This document shows, piece after piece, positions 41,970 to 52,257 of a DNA stretch of 64,000 nucleotides. The position numbers and the translations under genes are program-made. The notes below the pieces were generated by a model. It was not told the DNA's origin, ran no database searches, and saw nothing but the letters and a program-made list of their open reading frames with translations. The stretch's first letter is position 1, and every line of letters begins with the position of its first letter. The stretch is from Pelagibius sp965227505 (GTDB taxonomy: Bacteria > Pseudomonadota > Alphaproteobacteria > Kiloniellales > Kiloniellaceae), in NCBI RefSeq assembly GCF_965227505.1, contig NZ_OZ245757.1:1054001-1118000 (forward strand), read 5' to 3'.

Positions 41970-42004
41970 GGCGGGCTTGCTGGAGGGCGGGTTTGCTGTA
42001 GCGC
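41957..42004. repeat. three 16-bp repeats covering the radC stop codon
   Basis: GGGTTTGCTGTAAGGC, GGGCTTGCTGGAGGGC and GGGTTTGCTGTAGCGC follow without gaps. The first TAA is the radC stop; the third copy carries TAG at the same place. Confidence 0.9.
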
Positions 42005-42115
42005 GCCCATGGGTTTATAAACCGGGGCGTCTGCCGAACAGACTCGCATCGCCTCAAAGCCATCCCCTTCCACGGCCCCTCTTCGGGGGCCGCGCGCGTT
42101 CAGGACCCGACCTTC

Positions 42116-43408
42116 ATGATCCCTCGCTACAGCCGCCCGGAAATGACCGCCATCTGGGAACCGGAGAACAAGTTCCGCATCTGGTTCGAGATCGAGGCCC
42201 ATGCCTGCGATGCCCAGGCGGAGCTGGGGGTGATCCCCAGGGAAGCCGCCAAGGCAGTCTGGGATCGTGGTGCTTTCGCGGTGGCGCGCATCGACGAGAT
42301 CGAGCGCGAGACCAAGCATGACGTCATCGCCTTTCTCACCAACCTGGCCGAGCACGTCGGCGAGGAGGCGCGCTTCGTGCACCAGGGCATGACCTCTTCC
42401 GACGTCCTCGACACCTGCCTCGCGGTTCAGTTGACCCAGGCCAGCGACATCCTGCTGGCCGACCTGGACCGTGTGCTGGCCGCACTGAAGGCGCGGGCGC
42501 TGGAGCACAAGAACAGCGTTTGCCTGGGGCGCAGCCACGGCATCCATGCCGAGCCCACGACCTTCGGCGTGAAGCTGGCCGGCCACTACGCCGCCTTCGC
42601 GCGCTGCCGCGCCCGCCTGGAAGCGGCGCGGGCGGAGATCGCCACCTGCGCCATCTCCGGCGCCGTTGGCACCTTCGCCAACATCGACCCTTATGTAGAA
42701 GAGTACGTCGCCGGGAAGCTGGGCCTGACGCCGGAGCCGGTCTCCACCCAGGTGATCCCGCGCGACCGCCACGCCGCCTTCTTCGCGACCCTGGGGGTCA
42801 TCGCCTCCTCCGTCGAGAACCTCGCGACCGAGATCCGCCACCTGCAGCGCACCGAGGTGCGCGAGGCCGAGGAGTATTTCGCGCCGGGCCAGAAAGGCTC
42901 TTCGGCGATGCCGCACAAGCGCAACCCGATCCTGACGGAAAACCTCACCGGCCTCGCCCGGGTGGTGCGCGCCGCCGTGGTGCCGGCGCTGGAGAATGTC
43001 GCCCTCTGGCACGAGCGCGACATCTCCCACTCTTCGGTGGAGCGCATGTTCGGGCCCGATGCGACTGTGACCCTGGACTTCGCCCTCAACCGCCTCGCCG
43101 GTGTCATCGAGAAGCTGCTGATCTATCCGGAGGCCATGCAGCAGAACCTCGACCAGCTCGGCGGCCTGGTCCATTCGCAGCGCGTGCTGCTGGCCCTCAC
43201 CCAGGCCGGCGTCAGCCGGGAGGACGCCTACCGCCTCGTCCAGCGCAACGCCATGAAGGTCTGGGGCGGCGAAGGCGATTTCCTCGCCCTCTTGAAGGCC
43301 GACCCCGAGGTTTCGGGCAGCATCGAGGCTCCGGCGCTGGAAGCCTGCTTCGACCCGGCCTATCACACCAAGCACGTGGACACGATCTTCCGGCGCGTCT
43401 TCGGCTGA
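42116..43408 (+). CDS. purB: adenylosuccinate lyase
   Basis: Catalyses two fumarate-releasing steps in purine synthesis, SAICAR to AICAR and adenylosuccinate to AMP. The fumarase-superfamily signature GQKGSSAMPHKRNP is present and contains the mobile-loop Ser. His-containing motifs lie in HQGMTSSDVLDTCLAVQL and RSHGIHAEPTTFGVKLAGH. At 430 residues it is full length. It lies 1-7 kb from the purCSQL genes on the same strand but is not cotranscribed with them, since minus-strand DUF1476 lies between. Confidence 0.97.
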   Translation: MIPRYSRPEMTAIWEPENKFRIWFEIEAHACDAQAELGVIPREAAKAVWDRGAFAVARIDEIERETKHDVIAFLTNLAEHVGEEARFVHQGMTSSDVLDTCLAVQLTQASDILLADLDRVLAALKARALEHKNSVCLGRSHGIHAEPTTFGVKLAGHYAAFARCRARLEAARAEIATCAISGAVGTFANIDPYVEEYVAGKLGLTPEPVSTQVIPRDRHAAFFATLGVIASSVENLATEIRHLQRTEVREAEEYFAPGQKGSSAMPHKRNPILTENLTGLARVVRAAVVPALENVALWHERDISHSSVERMFGPDATVTLDFALNRLAGVIEKLLIYPEAMQQNLDQLGGLVHSQRVLLALTQAGVSREDAYRLVQRNAMKVWGGEGDFLALLKADPEVSGSIEAPALEACFDPAYHTKHVDTIFRRVFG

Positions 43409-43440
43409 AGACGGCTTGATGTCTTCAAAGGAGGCACGGC

Positions 43441-43833
43441 ATGGAGCGGTTCACCGGCGGCTGCCTCTGCGGCAAAGTGCGATTTGTGGCGTCGGGACGC
43501 CCCTACCGGGTCGGCCTTTGTCACTGTCTCGACTGCCGCAAGCACCATGGGGCGCTTTTTCATGCTTCCGCAGTGTTCCCAGGGGACGCTGTGACGATCG
43601 ACGGCGAAACGCGCAACTACGAGAGGCGGCACTTCTGTCCGCACTGCGGCTCCACCGTGTTCGGACGCAACGGGGATGAAATCGAAGTGAACCTGGGATC
43701 CCTCGATGCCCCGGACCAACTGAAGCCGACCTACGAACTCTGGACCATCCGCCGCGAATCCTGGCTGCCGGCGTTTCCGCTGAAGAGACGCTATGACCGC
43801 GACCGCACTTCCGCGGGCCGCTCTGAGGACTAG
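43441..43833 (+). CDS. GFA family (glutathione-dependent formaldehyde-activating-like) zinc protein
   Basis: A 130-residue protein with the GFA/Mss4-like cysteine pattern: GGCLCGKVRF, CHCLDCRKHHGA and RHFCPHCGSTVFGR, giving two zinc sites. Most members are not true formaldehyde-activating enzymes and their substrate is unknown. It follows purB by 32 bp with AAAGGAGG upstream of the ATG. Confidence 0.9.
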   Translation: MERFTGGCLCGKVRFVASGRPYRVGLCHCLDCRKHHGALFHASAVFPGDAVTIDGETRNYERRHFCPHCGSTVFGRNGDEIEVNLGSLDAPDQLKPTYELWTIRRESWLPAFPLKRRYDRDRTSAGRSED

Positions 43834-43879
43834 GCGGCAGTCTCAGTCTGCGTGCGACCCCGGCATGTCCGGGAACAGG

Positions 43880-43909
43880 AAAGGGCCGCCCCCGCGGGAC
43901 GGCCCCTTT
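43880..43909. terminator. bidirectional terminator between GFA and DUF1476 genes
   Basis: AAAGGGCCGCCCC-CGC-GGGACGGCCCCTTT forms a 9-10-bp GC stem with A and T runs on the outer sides, so it can end transcripts from both converging genes. Confidence 0.7.
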
Positions 43910-43934
43910 GCGTCAGGCTTGAAAGCGCCGCGGC

Positions 43935-44258
43935 CTACTCTTCCATGATCTGCTTCTTGGCGATGGCCAGCAGTTCGTCCATGCGGTGGCGCAGGCGGTG
44001 CTCGCTGAAATCGACGGCCTTGGCCTCCAGATCGCCCATCACCTTGCGGACCACATCATCGGGCCCGGGCTCGTCGAGGTCCGAGGCGATGACGTCCTTG
44101 GCATAGCTTTCCACAGCCTCGCCCTCCAGGCCCAGCAGTTCGGTGGCGACCCACTGGCCCAGAAGCTTGTTGCGGCGAACCTCGGTGCGGAACTGCAGGT
44201 CCTGATCGTGTTTGTACTTGTCTTCGAAGGCCTTTTCGCGCTCGTTGAATGTGGTCAT
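43935..44258 (-). CDS. F1-ATPase inhibitor zeta subunit (DUF1476)
   Basis: A 107-residue protein of the DUF1476 family (FNEREKAFEDKYKHDQDLQFRTEVRRNKLLGQW). This family is known from Paracoccus as the zeta subunit that inhibits ATP hydrolysis by the F1FO ATP synthase through its N-terminal segment. The conserved EREKAFE start and the downstream four-helix region are both intact. It is divergent from the NRDE gene and near purC, a location typical for alphaproteobacteria. Confidence 0.92.
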   Translation of the reverse strand: MTTFNEREKAFEDKYKHDQDLQFRTEVRRNKLLGQWVATELLGLEGEAVESYAKDVIASDLDEPGPDDVVRKVMGDLEAKAVDFSEHRLRHRMDELLAIAKKQIMEE

Positions 44259-44452
44259 CGGACCCTTTGTCTCCCGGTACGATAGCTGCTTTCTTTCAGG
44301 TGGCGGTTCTATTCCGCTGCGTCAAGCATTAGAACCTCAGGATAAGTATATCGGTTTCTTGGCAGGCGGGTAAGCCCGCTTGCCGCTCAATTTACGTCCT
44401 CCGGAGGGGGAAATGCGCCCCTTCGCCGCCCTTGGAGAGCCGACGCCGCGCC

Positions 44453-45304
44453 ATGTGTACTCTCGTGCTTCTGCGACGCCCCGAACACCCCTGGCCGCTG
44501 CTGCTGGCGGCCAACCGCGATGAAATGGTCGACCGGCCCTGGGCGGCGCCCGGCCGCCATTGGGCCGACCGGCCGGAGGTGGTGGCCGGCCTCGACCGCA
44601 CCGGCGGCGGGTCCTGGCTGGGGGTGAACGATCACGGCCTCGCCGCGGCGATCCTCAACCGGCGCGGAACCCTCGGTCCCGCGGCCGACAAGCGCAGCCG
44701 CGGGGAGCTGGTGCTGGAAGCCCTCGACCACGCCGACGCCCTGGCGGCGGCGGAAGCGCTGGCGGAGCTCAACCCGGCCGCCTATCGCAGCTTCAACATG
44801 GTGGTGGCCGACAACAGGGACGCCTACTGGATCAAGAACGCAGGCAGCGAAGGCGGCAGGGGCGGTGGCAGGGACGGTGGCAGGGATGCCGGCGCCCACC
44901 CCGTCGAAGTCCTGCCGGTACCGGAAGGCCTGTCGATGATCACCGCCTACGACCTGAACGATCCTGCGAGCCCGCGCATCGCCCGCCATGCCGAAGATCT
45001 GCGGCGCGCGGCCGCACCGGAGCCGGACGACGGCGCGTGGTCCGCCTGGCAGGCGATCCTGGCCCGCTCGGCGGAGAGCGATCCCGGCGCCCCGGCCGAG
45101 GCGGCGATGACCGTCAGCCTGGGTGGCTTCCAGACCGTCTCCTCCTCCCTCATCGCCCTGGCCGCGGCCCCGCCGCCCGGCACCCCGCCGGCCCGCTGGC
45201 TGTTTGCCGCCGGGCGCCCGGACCGGCACCCCTACGCGGCCGTCGACCTTGCTCTGCCGCCGGCGCTGGCTACCGGCAAAGGGCCGGTTTTCGGGGGGTT
45301 TTAG
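44453..45304 (+). CDS. NRDE family protein (TANGO2-like)
   Basis: A 283-residue protein starting MCTLVLL, with the NRDE motif in LLAANRDEMVDRPW, then GGSWLGVNDHGLAAAILNRRG. The family is found from bacteria to human TANGO2; its biochemical role is unsettled, with haem handling and Ntn-type activity proposed from the N-terminal Cys. The start at 44453 puts Cys2 in place as in relatives. A 12-bp triplication (44855-44890) encodes a GRGGGRDGGRDA insert in the middle of the protein. Confidence 0.88.
   Translation: MCTLVLLRRPEHPWPLLLAANRDEMVDRPWAAPGRHWADRPEVVAGLDRTGGGSWLGVNDHGLAAAILNRRGTLGPAADKRSRGELVLEALDHADALAAAEALAELNPAAYRSFNMVVADNRDAYWIKNAGSEGGRGGGRDGGRDAGAHPVEVLPVPEGLSMITAYDLNDPASPRIARHAEDLRRAAAPEPDDGAWSAWQAILARSAESDPGAPAEAAMTVSLGGFQTVSSSLIALAAAPPPGTPPARWLFAAGRPDRHPYAAVDLALPPALATGKGPVFGGF
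44855..44890. repeat. 12-bp in-frame triplication inside the NRDE gene
   Basis: GGCAGGGGCGGT, GGCAGGGACGGT and GGCAGGGATGCC in a row. They code for repeated Gly-Arg-Gly-Gly/Asp residues in a probable surface loop. Confidence 0.85.
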
Positions 45305-45452
45305 GGGCGAAACCGGGGCCTTTGGCGGGCCCGGGAGGCACGATTGTTTTGCGCATCACCACCTGCTATATCACTGGCCCCCCGGGCCGGCCGGCGCCGC
45401 CGGGACCATGGCGCGGCGGCGGGCCGTCCGATGGACCCGGCGTCAGACCGAC

Positions 45453-45475
45453 CCTGCAGATTGCAGGATATTTTT
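45453..45475 (+). terminator. hairpin plus T run in the purC leader, possible attenuator
   Basis: CCTGCA-GAT-TGCAGG followed by ATATTTTT ends about 20 bases before the purC start. It could end NRDE transcripts or attenuate read-through into purC. The stem is only 6 bp, so the effect may be weak. Confidence 0.4.
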
Positions 45476-45495
45476 CCTAGAACTGGATGCAGCCA

Positions 45496-46257
45496 ATGCG
45501 ACGCAGACAGATTTACGAAGGCAAGGCAAAGATCCTCTTCGAGGGGCCGGAGCCCGGCACCATCGTCCAATACTTCAAGGACGACGCCACCGCCTTCAAC
45601 AATCAGAAGCACGGGATCATCACCGGCAAGGGGGTGCTGAACAACCGCATCTCCGAGTACCTGATGACGCGGCTGGAGAGCATCGGCATTCCGACCCACT
45701 TCGTGCGCCGGCTGAACATGCGCGAGCAGCTCGTACGCGAGGTCGAAATCATCCCGATCGAGATCGTCGTGCGCAACGTCGCCGCCGGCACCCTGGTGAA
45801 GCGCCTGGGCATGGAGGAAGGCGCGCCCCTGCCCCGCTCCATTGTCGAGTACTACTACAAGAACGACGAGCTGGGCGATCCGCTGGTGTCCGAAGAGCAC
45901 ATCACCGCCTTCGGCTGGGCCCACACGCAGGATCTGGACGAGATGCTGCAGTACGCCCTCAGGGTGAACGACTTCCTCTGCGGCCTCTTCCTCGGTGTCG
46001 GCCTGAAGCTGGTGGACTTCAAGCTGGAGTTCGGGCGCATCTGGGAAGACGAGGAGATGCGCATCGTCCTGGCCGACGAAATCAGTCCCGATTCCTGCCG
46101 GCTCTGGGACATCGCCACCAACGAGAAGCTGGACAAGGACCGCTTCCGCCGCGACCTCGGCGGCGTCGAGGAGGCTTACCAGGAGGTTGCGCGGCGTCTG
46201 GGCGTGCTGCCGGAAGCCGGCCCCATCGATATCAAGGGCCCCCGGCTGCTGCAGTGA
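45496..46257 (+). CDS. purC: phosphoribosylaminoimidazole-succinocarboxamide synthase (SAICAR synthetase)
   Basis: Joins CAIR and aspartate using ATP in purine synthesis. The family start RRRQIYEGKAKILFEGPEPG and KDDATAFNNQKHG are present, with IPTHFVRRLNMREQLVREVEIIPIEIVVRNVAAG in the middle and VLADEISPDSCRLWD near the C-terminus. The length is normal, 253 residues. ATG 45496 fits the family N-terminus; ATG 45487 adds three residues. It begins the purine gene series, but purS, Q and L follow only after a 2.3-kb insertion. Confidence 0.95.
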   Translation: MRRRQIYEGKAKILFEGPEPGTIVQYFKDDATAFNNQKHGIITGKGVLNNRISEYLMTRLESIGIPTHFVRRLNMREQLVREVEIIPIEIVVRNVAAGTLVKRLGMEEGAPLPRSIVEYYYKNDELGDPLVSEEHITAFGWAHTQDLDEMLQYALRVNDFLCGLFLGVGLKLVDFKLEFGRIWEDEEMRIVLADEISPDSCRLWDIATNEKLDKDRFRRDLGGVEEAYQEVARRLGVLPEAGPIDIKGPRLLQ

Positions 46258-46425
46258 TGCAGGCCCGCCCCCAGGCGGCGAAGCAAAGACTGCTGAAGGG
46301 GGGTGGCTTCACGGCTGTCCCCTTTTCCCTGCCGGTGAGATGGCGCTAGACTTCCGCCCAGTTGAAGGCGATTCGCTTTAAACGGGGCAATTGATCGGTC
46401 GGCTTGCTCAAAGAAGGGAGCAGCG

Positions 46426-46986
46426 ATGCGCGTGCGATTTCCAAAGATCCTGGCCATCCTGATTGTGGCCGCTGTGACGCTTGGCCTTGGCGGCCAGACC
46501 GCTTTCGCCGAGAAGGCGGCCACCATCGAGCAAAACTCCCGCGATGCGCTGGCGCTGCTGCTGGACAGCTCCGCGGGCGCCAAGGCGCTGTCGCAGAACG
46601 CGGCCGGGATTCTGGTGTTCCCGAAGATCGTCAAGGGCGGCCTCATCGTTGGCGGCCAGTACGGCGAGGGGGCCCTGTTCAAGAGCGACGCCGTTTCCGG
46701 CTACTACAGCACGGCCGCCGCCTCCTTCGGGCTGCAGGCCGGCATTCAGACCTACGGCTACGCCGTCTTCTTCCTCGACGACGCCAGCCTCAACTACCTC
46801 GACAGCAGCGACGGCTGGGAAATCGGTACCACGCCCAACGCAGTGGTGGTCGACAGCGGCGCCAGCGCGGCGCTTTCCACCACCACGCAGCGGGAAGGCA
46901 TCTACGTCTTCTTCTTCGACCAGAAGGGCCTCATGGCCGGGCTGACGATCGAGGGAACGAAGATCACCACCATAAATCCCGAATAG
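46426..46986 (+). CDS. SYLF/YSC84 lipid-binding domain secreted protein
   Basis: A 186-residue protein with a signal peptide (ILAILIVAAVTLGLGGQTAFA) and a SYLF domain: ALLLDSSAGAKALSQNAAGILVFPKIVKGGLIVGGQYGEGAL, then YYSTAAASFGLQAGIQTYGYAVFFL. SYLF domains bind phosphoinositides in eukaryotes; bacterial periplasmic members are uncharacterised. AAGAAGGGAG precedes the ATG. It is the first gene of the block separating purC from purS. Confidence 0.88.
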   Translation: MRVRFPKILAILIVAAVTLGLGGQTAFAEKAATIEQNSRDALALLLDSSAGAKALSQNAAGILVFPKIVKGGLIVGGQYGEGALFKSDAVSGYYSTAAASFGLQAGIQTYGYAVFFLDDASLNYLDSSDGWEIGTTPNAVVVDSGASAALSTTTQREGIYVFFFDQKGLMAGLTIEGTKITTINPE

Positions 46987-47029
46987 GCCTGCGCGGGTAG
47001 CACGCACCGGCTGCCGGCAACCCTGACGA

Positions 47030-47056
47030 CCGGATGACAAGACAGTTGTCATCCGG
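47030..47056. promoter_or_regulatory. MarR operator 1, perfect 11-bp-arm palindrome
   Basis: CCGGATGACAA-GACAG-TTGTCATCCGG, 25 bp before the MarR start. The core TGACAA-N5-TTGTCA is shared with the two sites downstream of the gene. Confidence 0.8.
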
Positions 47057-47081
47057 CCGTCGGCCCTGATACTGCTGGTCC

Positions 47082-47564
47082 ATGGCCAAGACCTCAAAGA
47101 TCGCGGCAGCCGACCCGCGCGCCGAAGCCGTCTTCGACCTCTTCCTGGAAAGCCTGGCGCTGTCGTTCAAGCTGCGGGCCCTGGGCCAGCGCAACGGCAG
47201 CGTCACCTCCTGGGGCGGCGGCCTCTGGGGGCTGCTGCGCAGCCTGGAGACCGAGGGGCCGCAGACGGTGCCGCACCTGGCCCGCAGCCGACCGGTCGCA
47301 CGCCAGCACATCCAGAAGCTGGCCGACGACATGGCCGGCCAGGGCCTTGTCGAGTTCATCGACAACCCGGCCCACAAGCGCTCCAGGCTCCTCCGCCCGA
47401 CCGCCAGGGGCAAGGCGCTCTACCGGGAGATAACCCGGGACCTCATGGCCCTCTGCCACGATCTCGCACAGGGCCGAGACCTCGAAGAGCTCAAGATAAG
47501 CTCTCATACAATCAGAGACTTGAAGGACCATCTTGCCACAACGATCGAGACCGATTCCGCCTGA
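47082..47564 (+). CDS. MarR-type transcriptional regulator
   Basis: A 160-residue winged-helix regulator: LWGLLRSLETEGPQTVPHLARSRPVARQHIQKLADDMAGQGLVEFIDNPAHKRSRLLRPTARG is the full helix-turn-helix plus wing, with the conserved wing Arg and the TARG segment after it. It has a perfect palindrome in its own promoter and two more of the same type between its stop and the next gene. Autoregulation and control of the following two genes are therefore likely. The ligand is unknown. Confidence 0.9.
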   Translation: MAKTSKIAAADPRAEAVFDLFLESLALSFKLRALGQRNGSVTSWGGGLWGLLRSLETEGPQTVPHLARSRPVARQHIQKLADDMAGQGLVEFIDNPAHKRSRLLRPTARGKALYREITRDLMALCHDLAQGRDLEELKISSHTIRDLKDHLATTIETDSA

Positions 47565-47586
47565 GGCAATGGATCGCCAAATCAAT

Positions 47587-47607
47587 ATTGACAATTAAGT
47601 TGTCAAT
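47587..47607. promoter_or_regulatory. MarR operator 2, ATTGACAA-N5-TTGTCAAT
   Basis: A perfect 8-bp-arm palindrome with a TTAAG spacer. Its left arm doubles as a TTGACA -35-like element; TATAGG follows 15 bp later. Confidence 0.8.
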
Positions 47608-47624
47608 TTATAGGCTTCGCTTAA

Positions 47625-47643
47625 TTGACAATTTTCTTGTCAA
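47625..47643. promoter_or_regulatory. MarR operator 3, TTGACAA-N5-TTGTCAA
   Basis: A perfect 7-bp-arm palindrome with a TTTTC spacer, 37 bp after operator 2 and ending three bases before the AAGGAGG ribosome binding site of the next gene. Confidence 0.8.
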
Positions 47644-47657
47644 ATAAGGAGGCAGAA

Positions 47658-48014
47658 GTGCATCGGCACCGTCGACAGACCTGTCACTTGGCAGACGAAG
47701 CCGCCATGTTCGATCGCATGGCTGATTTCATCGAGAACAACCTGGATCTCACGGCAGGCCAGCTACCGGCATGGCGGCACCTTGTCGCCGATGCCAAGGC
47801 GGCCATGGCCCAAACCCGCGAGGCCCGCGGTGACCTGCCCGGCCGGCCATCGGCCTCGGCGCCCGAACAGCTTGCGGCGCTGCGCGAGCGCATGACGGCC
47901 GGTCTTGCCGCCTTGGACAGCGTCGAGCCCGCTTTCGCCGCCTTCTACGCCCTGTTGGACCCGCAGCAGCGCAGCCGCATCGACGCTGCGGTGGTGGGGA
48001 GCCAGCGCTGGTGA
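47658..48014 (+). CDS. small LTxxQ-like helical protein under MarR control
   Basis: A 118-residue protein starting at GTG 47658, fixed by a perfect AAGGAGG five bases upstream. The segment ENNLDLTAGQLPAWRHLVADAKAAM followed by LYALLDPQQRSRID-like FYALLDPQQRSRID recalls the LTxxQ repeats of Spy/CpxP metal-stress chaperones. It lacks a signal peptide, so if related it would be cytoplasmic. Its stop overlaps the next start (GTGA). The MarR operators directly ahead suggest induction by the regulator's ligand. Confidence 0.7.
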   Translation: MHRHRRQTCHLADEAAMFDRMADFIENNLDLTAGQLPAWRHLVADAKAAMAQTREARGDLPGRPSASAPEQLAALRERMTAGLAALDSVEPAFAAFYALLDPQQRSRIDAAVVGSQRW

Positions 48015-48493
48015 ACGCTGGGAACCACGACGACTCGGCGGGCGTGATCGCCCACCCGCCGGTGCTCTATCTCGGCGCCCTTTTCATCGGACTCGGCGCA
48101 GACTGGCTGCTGGCGCTGCCGCCGCTGCCCTACCTCCCAGGCGGGACCGGGCTGGCCGCGGGGGTCGTCCTTGGCGCACTGGGCCTCGCCCTGCTGTTCG
48201 CCGCCGCGTTCCGCTTCATCAAGGCCGGCACCAACATCCCGACCCACCTGCCCTCGACGGCGCTGGTGACAGACGGCCTCTACCGCTATAGCCGCAACCC
48301 GATCTACCTGGGGCTCACCCTGGTCTACCTGGGGCTGGTGGCGGGCCTCGCCAGCCTTGGCGCCCTGGTCCTGCTGATACCGCTGCTGGCGGCCATGCAG
48401 ATCGGCGTTATCCACAGGGAGGAGCGCTACCTGGAGCGCAGGTTCAGTGACGACTACAGGGCCTACAAACAAAGGGTTCGGCGCTGGCTCTAA
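48011..48493 (+). CDS. isoprenylcysteine methyltransferase-like membrane protein
   Basis: A 160-residue protein with four hydrophobic segments and the methyltransferase signature of the PEMT/ICMT group: GLYRYSRNPIYLGLTLVYLGL, then a C-terminal HREERYLERRFSDDYRAYKQRVRRWL with the conserved EE and the Y-x-x-Y-x-x-x-V-x-R pattern. The bacterial substrate is unknown, probably a lipid or lipophilic thiol. It starts at GTG overlapping the stop of the LTxxQ-like gene, so the two form one unit under the MarR sites. Confidence 0.88.
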   Translation: MNAGNHDDSAGVIAHPPVLYLGALFIGLGADWLLALPPLPYLPGGTGLAAGVVLGALGLALLFAAAFRFIKAGTNIPTHLPSTALVTDGLYRYSRNPIYLGLTLVYLGLVAGLASLGALVLLIPLLAAMQIGVIHREERYLERRFSDDYRAYKQRVRRWL

Positions 48494-48611
48494 GACAGCA
48501 GGCCAGCCCGCGTCCGGCGTTGGCGATGGGCTGTCTTGGCAGTTGTTTTGCGGGGCCGGCGCGTCTAAGGTCCGGCCAACTTTCCACCCCGCGAGTCGGA
48601 GCGATCTGCCC

Positions 48612-48854
48612 ATGAAGGCCCGCGTCCACGTTACCCTCAAGAACGGTGTTCTCGACCCCCAGGGCAAGGCCATCGAGCAGGCCCTGGGCGCGCTCGGCTT
48701 CAACGGCGTCGAGGACGTCCGCCAGGGCAAGGTCATCGAGTTCTCGCTGGCCGAGCGCGATCCGGCGAAGGCCCGGGCCGACGTCGAGGCCATGTGCCAG
48801 AAGCTGCTGGCCAACACCGTGATCGAGAACTACGCCATCGAGTTGGATGGCTGA
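48612..48854 (+). CDS. purS: phosphoribosylformylglycinamidine synthase subunit PurS
   Basis: An 80-residue small subunit of FGAM synthase. It bridges PurQ and PurL. The family pattern is clear: KARVHVTLKNGVLDPQGKAIEQALGALGF, then VRQGKVIEF, ending NTVIENYAIEL. It opens a tight purS-purQ-purL series. Confidence 0.94.
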   Translation: MKARVHVTLKNGVLDPQGKAIEQALGALGFNGVEDVRQGKVIEFSLAERDPAKARADVEAMCQKLLANTVIENYAIELDG

Positions 48855-48900
48855 TCCGGGTGCGCCTGACCCGGGACCCGAAATTCTTAGGAGAGCGCGC

Positions 48901-49586
48901 ATGAAAGCGGCGGTCATCGTCTTTCCGGGATCGAACTGCGACCGGGACGTGCAGGTCGCTTTGCGCCAGTCCATGGGGCGGGAGCCGCTGATGGTCTGGC
49001 ACAAGGAAACCACTTTCGACCCGGTCGATCTGATCGTGCTGCCCGGCGGCTTCTCCTACGGCGACTACCTGCGCTGCGGCGCCATGGCGGCCAACTCCCC
49101 CGTGATGAAAGAAGTCGTTGCGCGCGCCGCCAAGGGGGTGGCGGTGCTTGGGATCTGCAACGGCTTCCAGATGCTGACGGAGACCGGCCTCGTCCCCGGC
49201 GTCCTGATGCGCAACGCCGACCTGCGCTTCGTCTGCCGCGACGTGACGGTCAAGGTGGAAACCAGCCAGAGCCTCTTCACCAGCCGCTACGAGCAGGGCC
49301 AGGCGATCCGCATTCCCGTCGCCCATCACGACGGCAACTACTTCGCCGACGGCGACACCCTGGCGGCGATGGAAGACCGCGGCCAGGTCGCCTTCCGCTA
49401 CTGCGAGGCGGATGGTGCGATCACGGCGGAGGCCAACCCCAACGGCTCCCAGCGCAACATCGCCGGCGTCTACAACGAGACCAAGACGGTGCTCGGCCTG
49501 ATGCCCCATCCGGAGCGCCTGGCCGACCCGCGGCTGGGCGGCAGCGACGGGCGCCCCCTCTTCGACGGCCTGGTGGAGGCGCTGTC

Positions 49587-49590
<4 letters not shown>
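48901..49590 (+). CDS. purQ: phosphoribosylformylglycinamidine synthase subunit PurQ (glutaminase)
   Basis: A 229-residue class I amidotransferase supplying ammonia from glutamine to PurL. FPGSNCDRDV starts the domain, the nucleophile is Cys in VLGICNGFQML, and the His-Glu pair lies in GLMPHPERL. The ATG at 48901 follows TAGGAGAGCGCGC. Its 3' end overlaps the purL GTG by four bases (GTGA), so synthesis of the two subunits is coupled. Confidence 0.96.
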
Positions 49591-51800
<2,210 letters not shown>

Positions 51801-51879
51801 CCGCCGCCAGCGCCGATCGGGGCGATCAGCAGCCTATCAGAGGGACCCCCACGAGAGGGGCTGGGGAAGGACAGAGCCA

Positions 51880-52119
51880 ATGCCGATGAACCCGTCGGAA
51901 ATCGAAGGCATGATCAAGACCGCCATGCCGGATGCGGAGGTCCGCATCGAAGACCTGCGCGGGGACGGCGATCACTACGCCGCCTACATCGTCTCGGAGG
52001 CCTTCCGCGGCAAGACCCGGGTCCAGCAGCATCAGATGGTCTATCAGGCCCTGCAGGGGCGTATGGGAAACGAACTGCACGCCCTGGCGCTGCAGACCTC
52101 GACCCCGCCGGAAGCATGA
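51880..52119 (+). CDS. BolA family protein
   Basis: A 79-residue BolA-like protein: a helical start (SEIEGMIKTAMPDAEVRIEDL), DGDHYAAYIVSEAFRGKTRVQQHQMVYQALQGRM with the conserved His of the family. It pairs with the CGFS glutaredoxin encoded 138 bp downstream; BolA-Grx pairs handle Fe-S cluster trafficking and iron sensing. GGAAGGA precedes the ATG. Its stop is repeated twice downstream. Confidence 0.92.
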   Translation: MPMNPSEIEGMIKTAMPDAEVRIEDLRGDGDHYAAYIVSEAFRGKTRVQQHQMVYQALQGRMGNELHALALQTSTPPEA

Positions 52120-52158
52120 ACGCCGGGACCTGAACGCCGGGGCCTGAGCGCCGACCGC
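52117..52158. repeat. three 14-bp repeats covering the bolA-like stop codon
   Basis: TGAACGCCGGGACC, TGAACGCCGGGGCC and TGAGCGCCGACCGC in series. Each opens with TGA; the first is the real stop. Confidence 0.9.
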
Positions 52159-52257
52159 CAGAGGGGCGCGGGGTCAGCCAGGCGCCAATCGATCAAAGAG
52201 ATCTCGAAAGACAGAGATCGCGACACAGAGACGCCATAGAAACAAGGAGTGAAGGTT

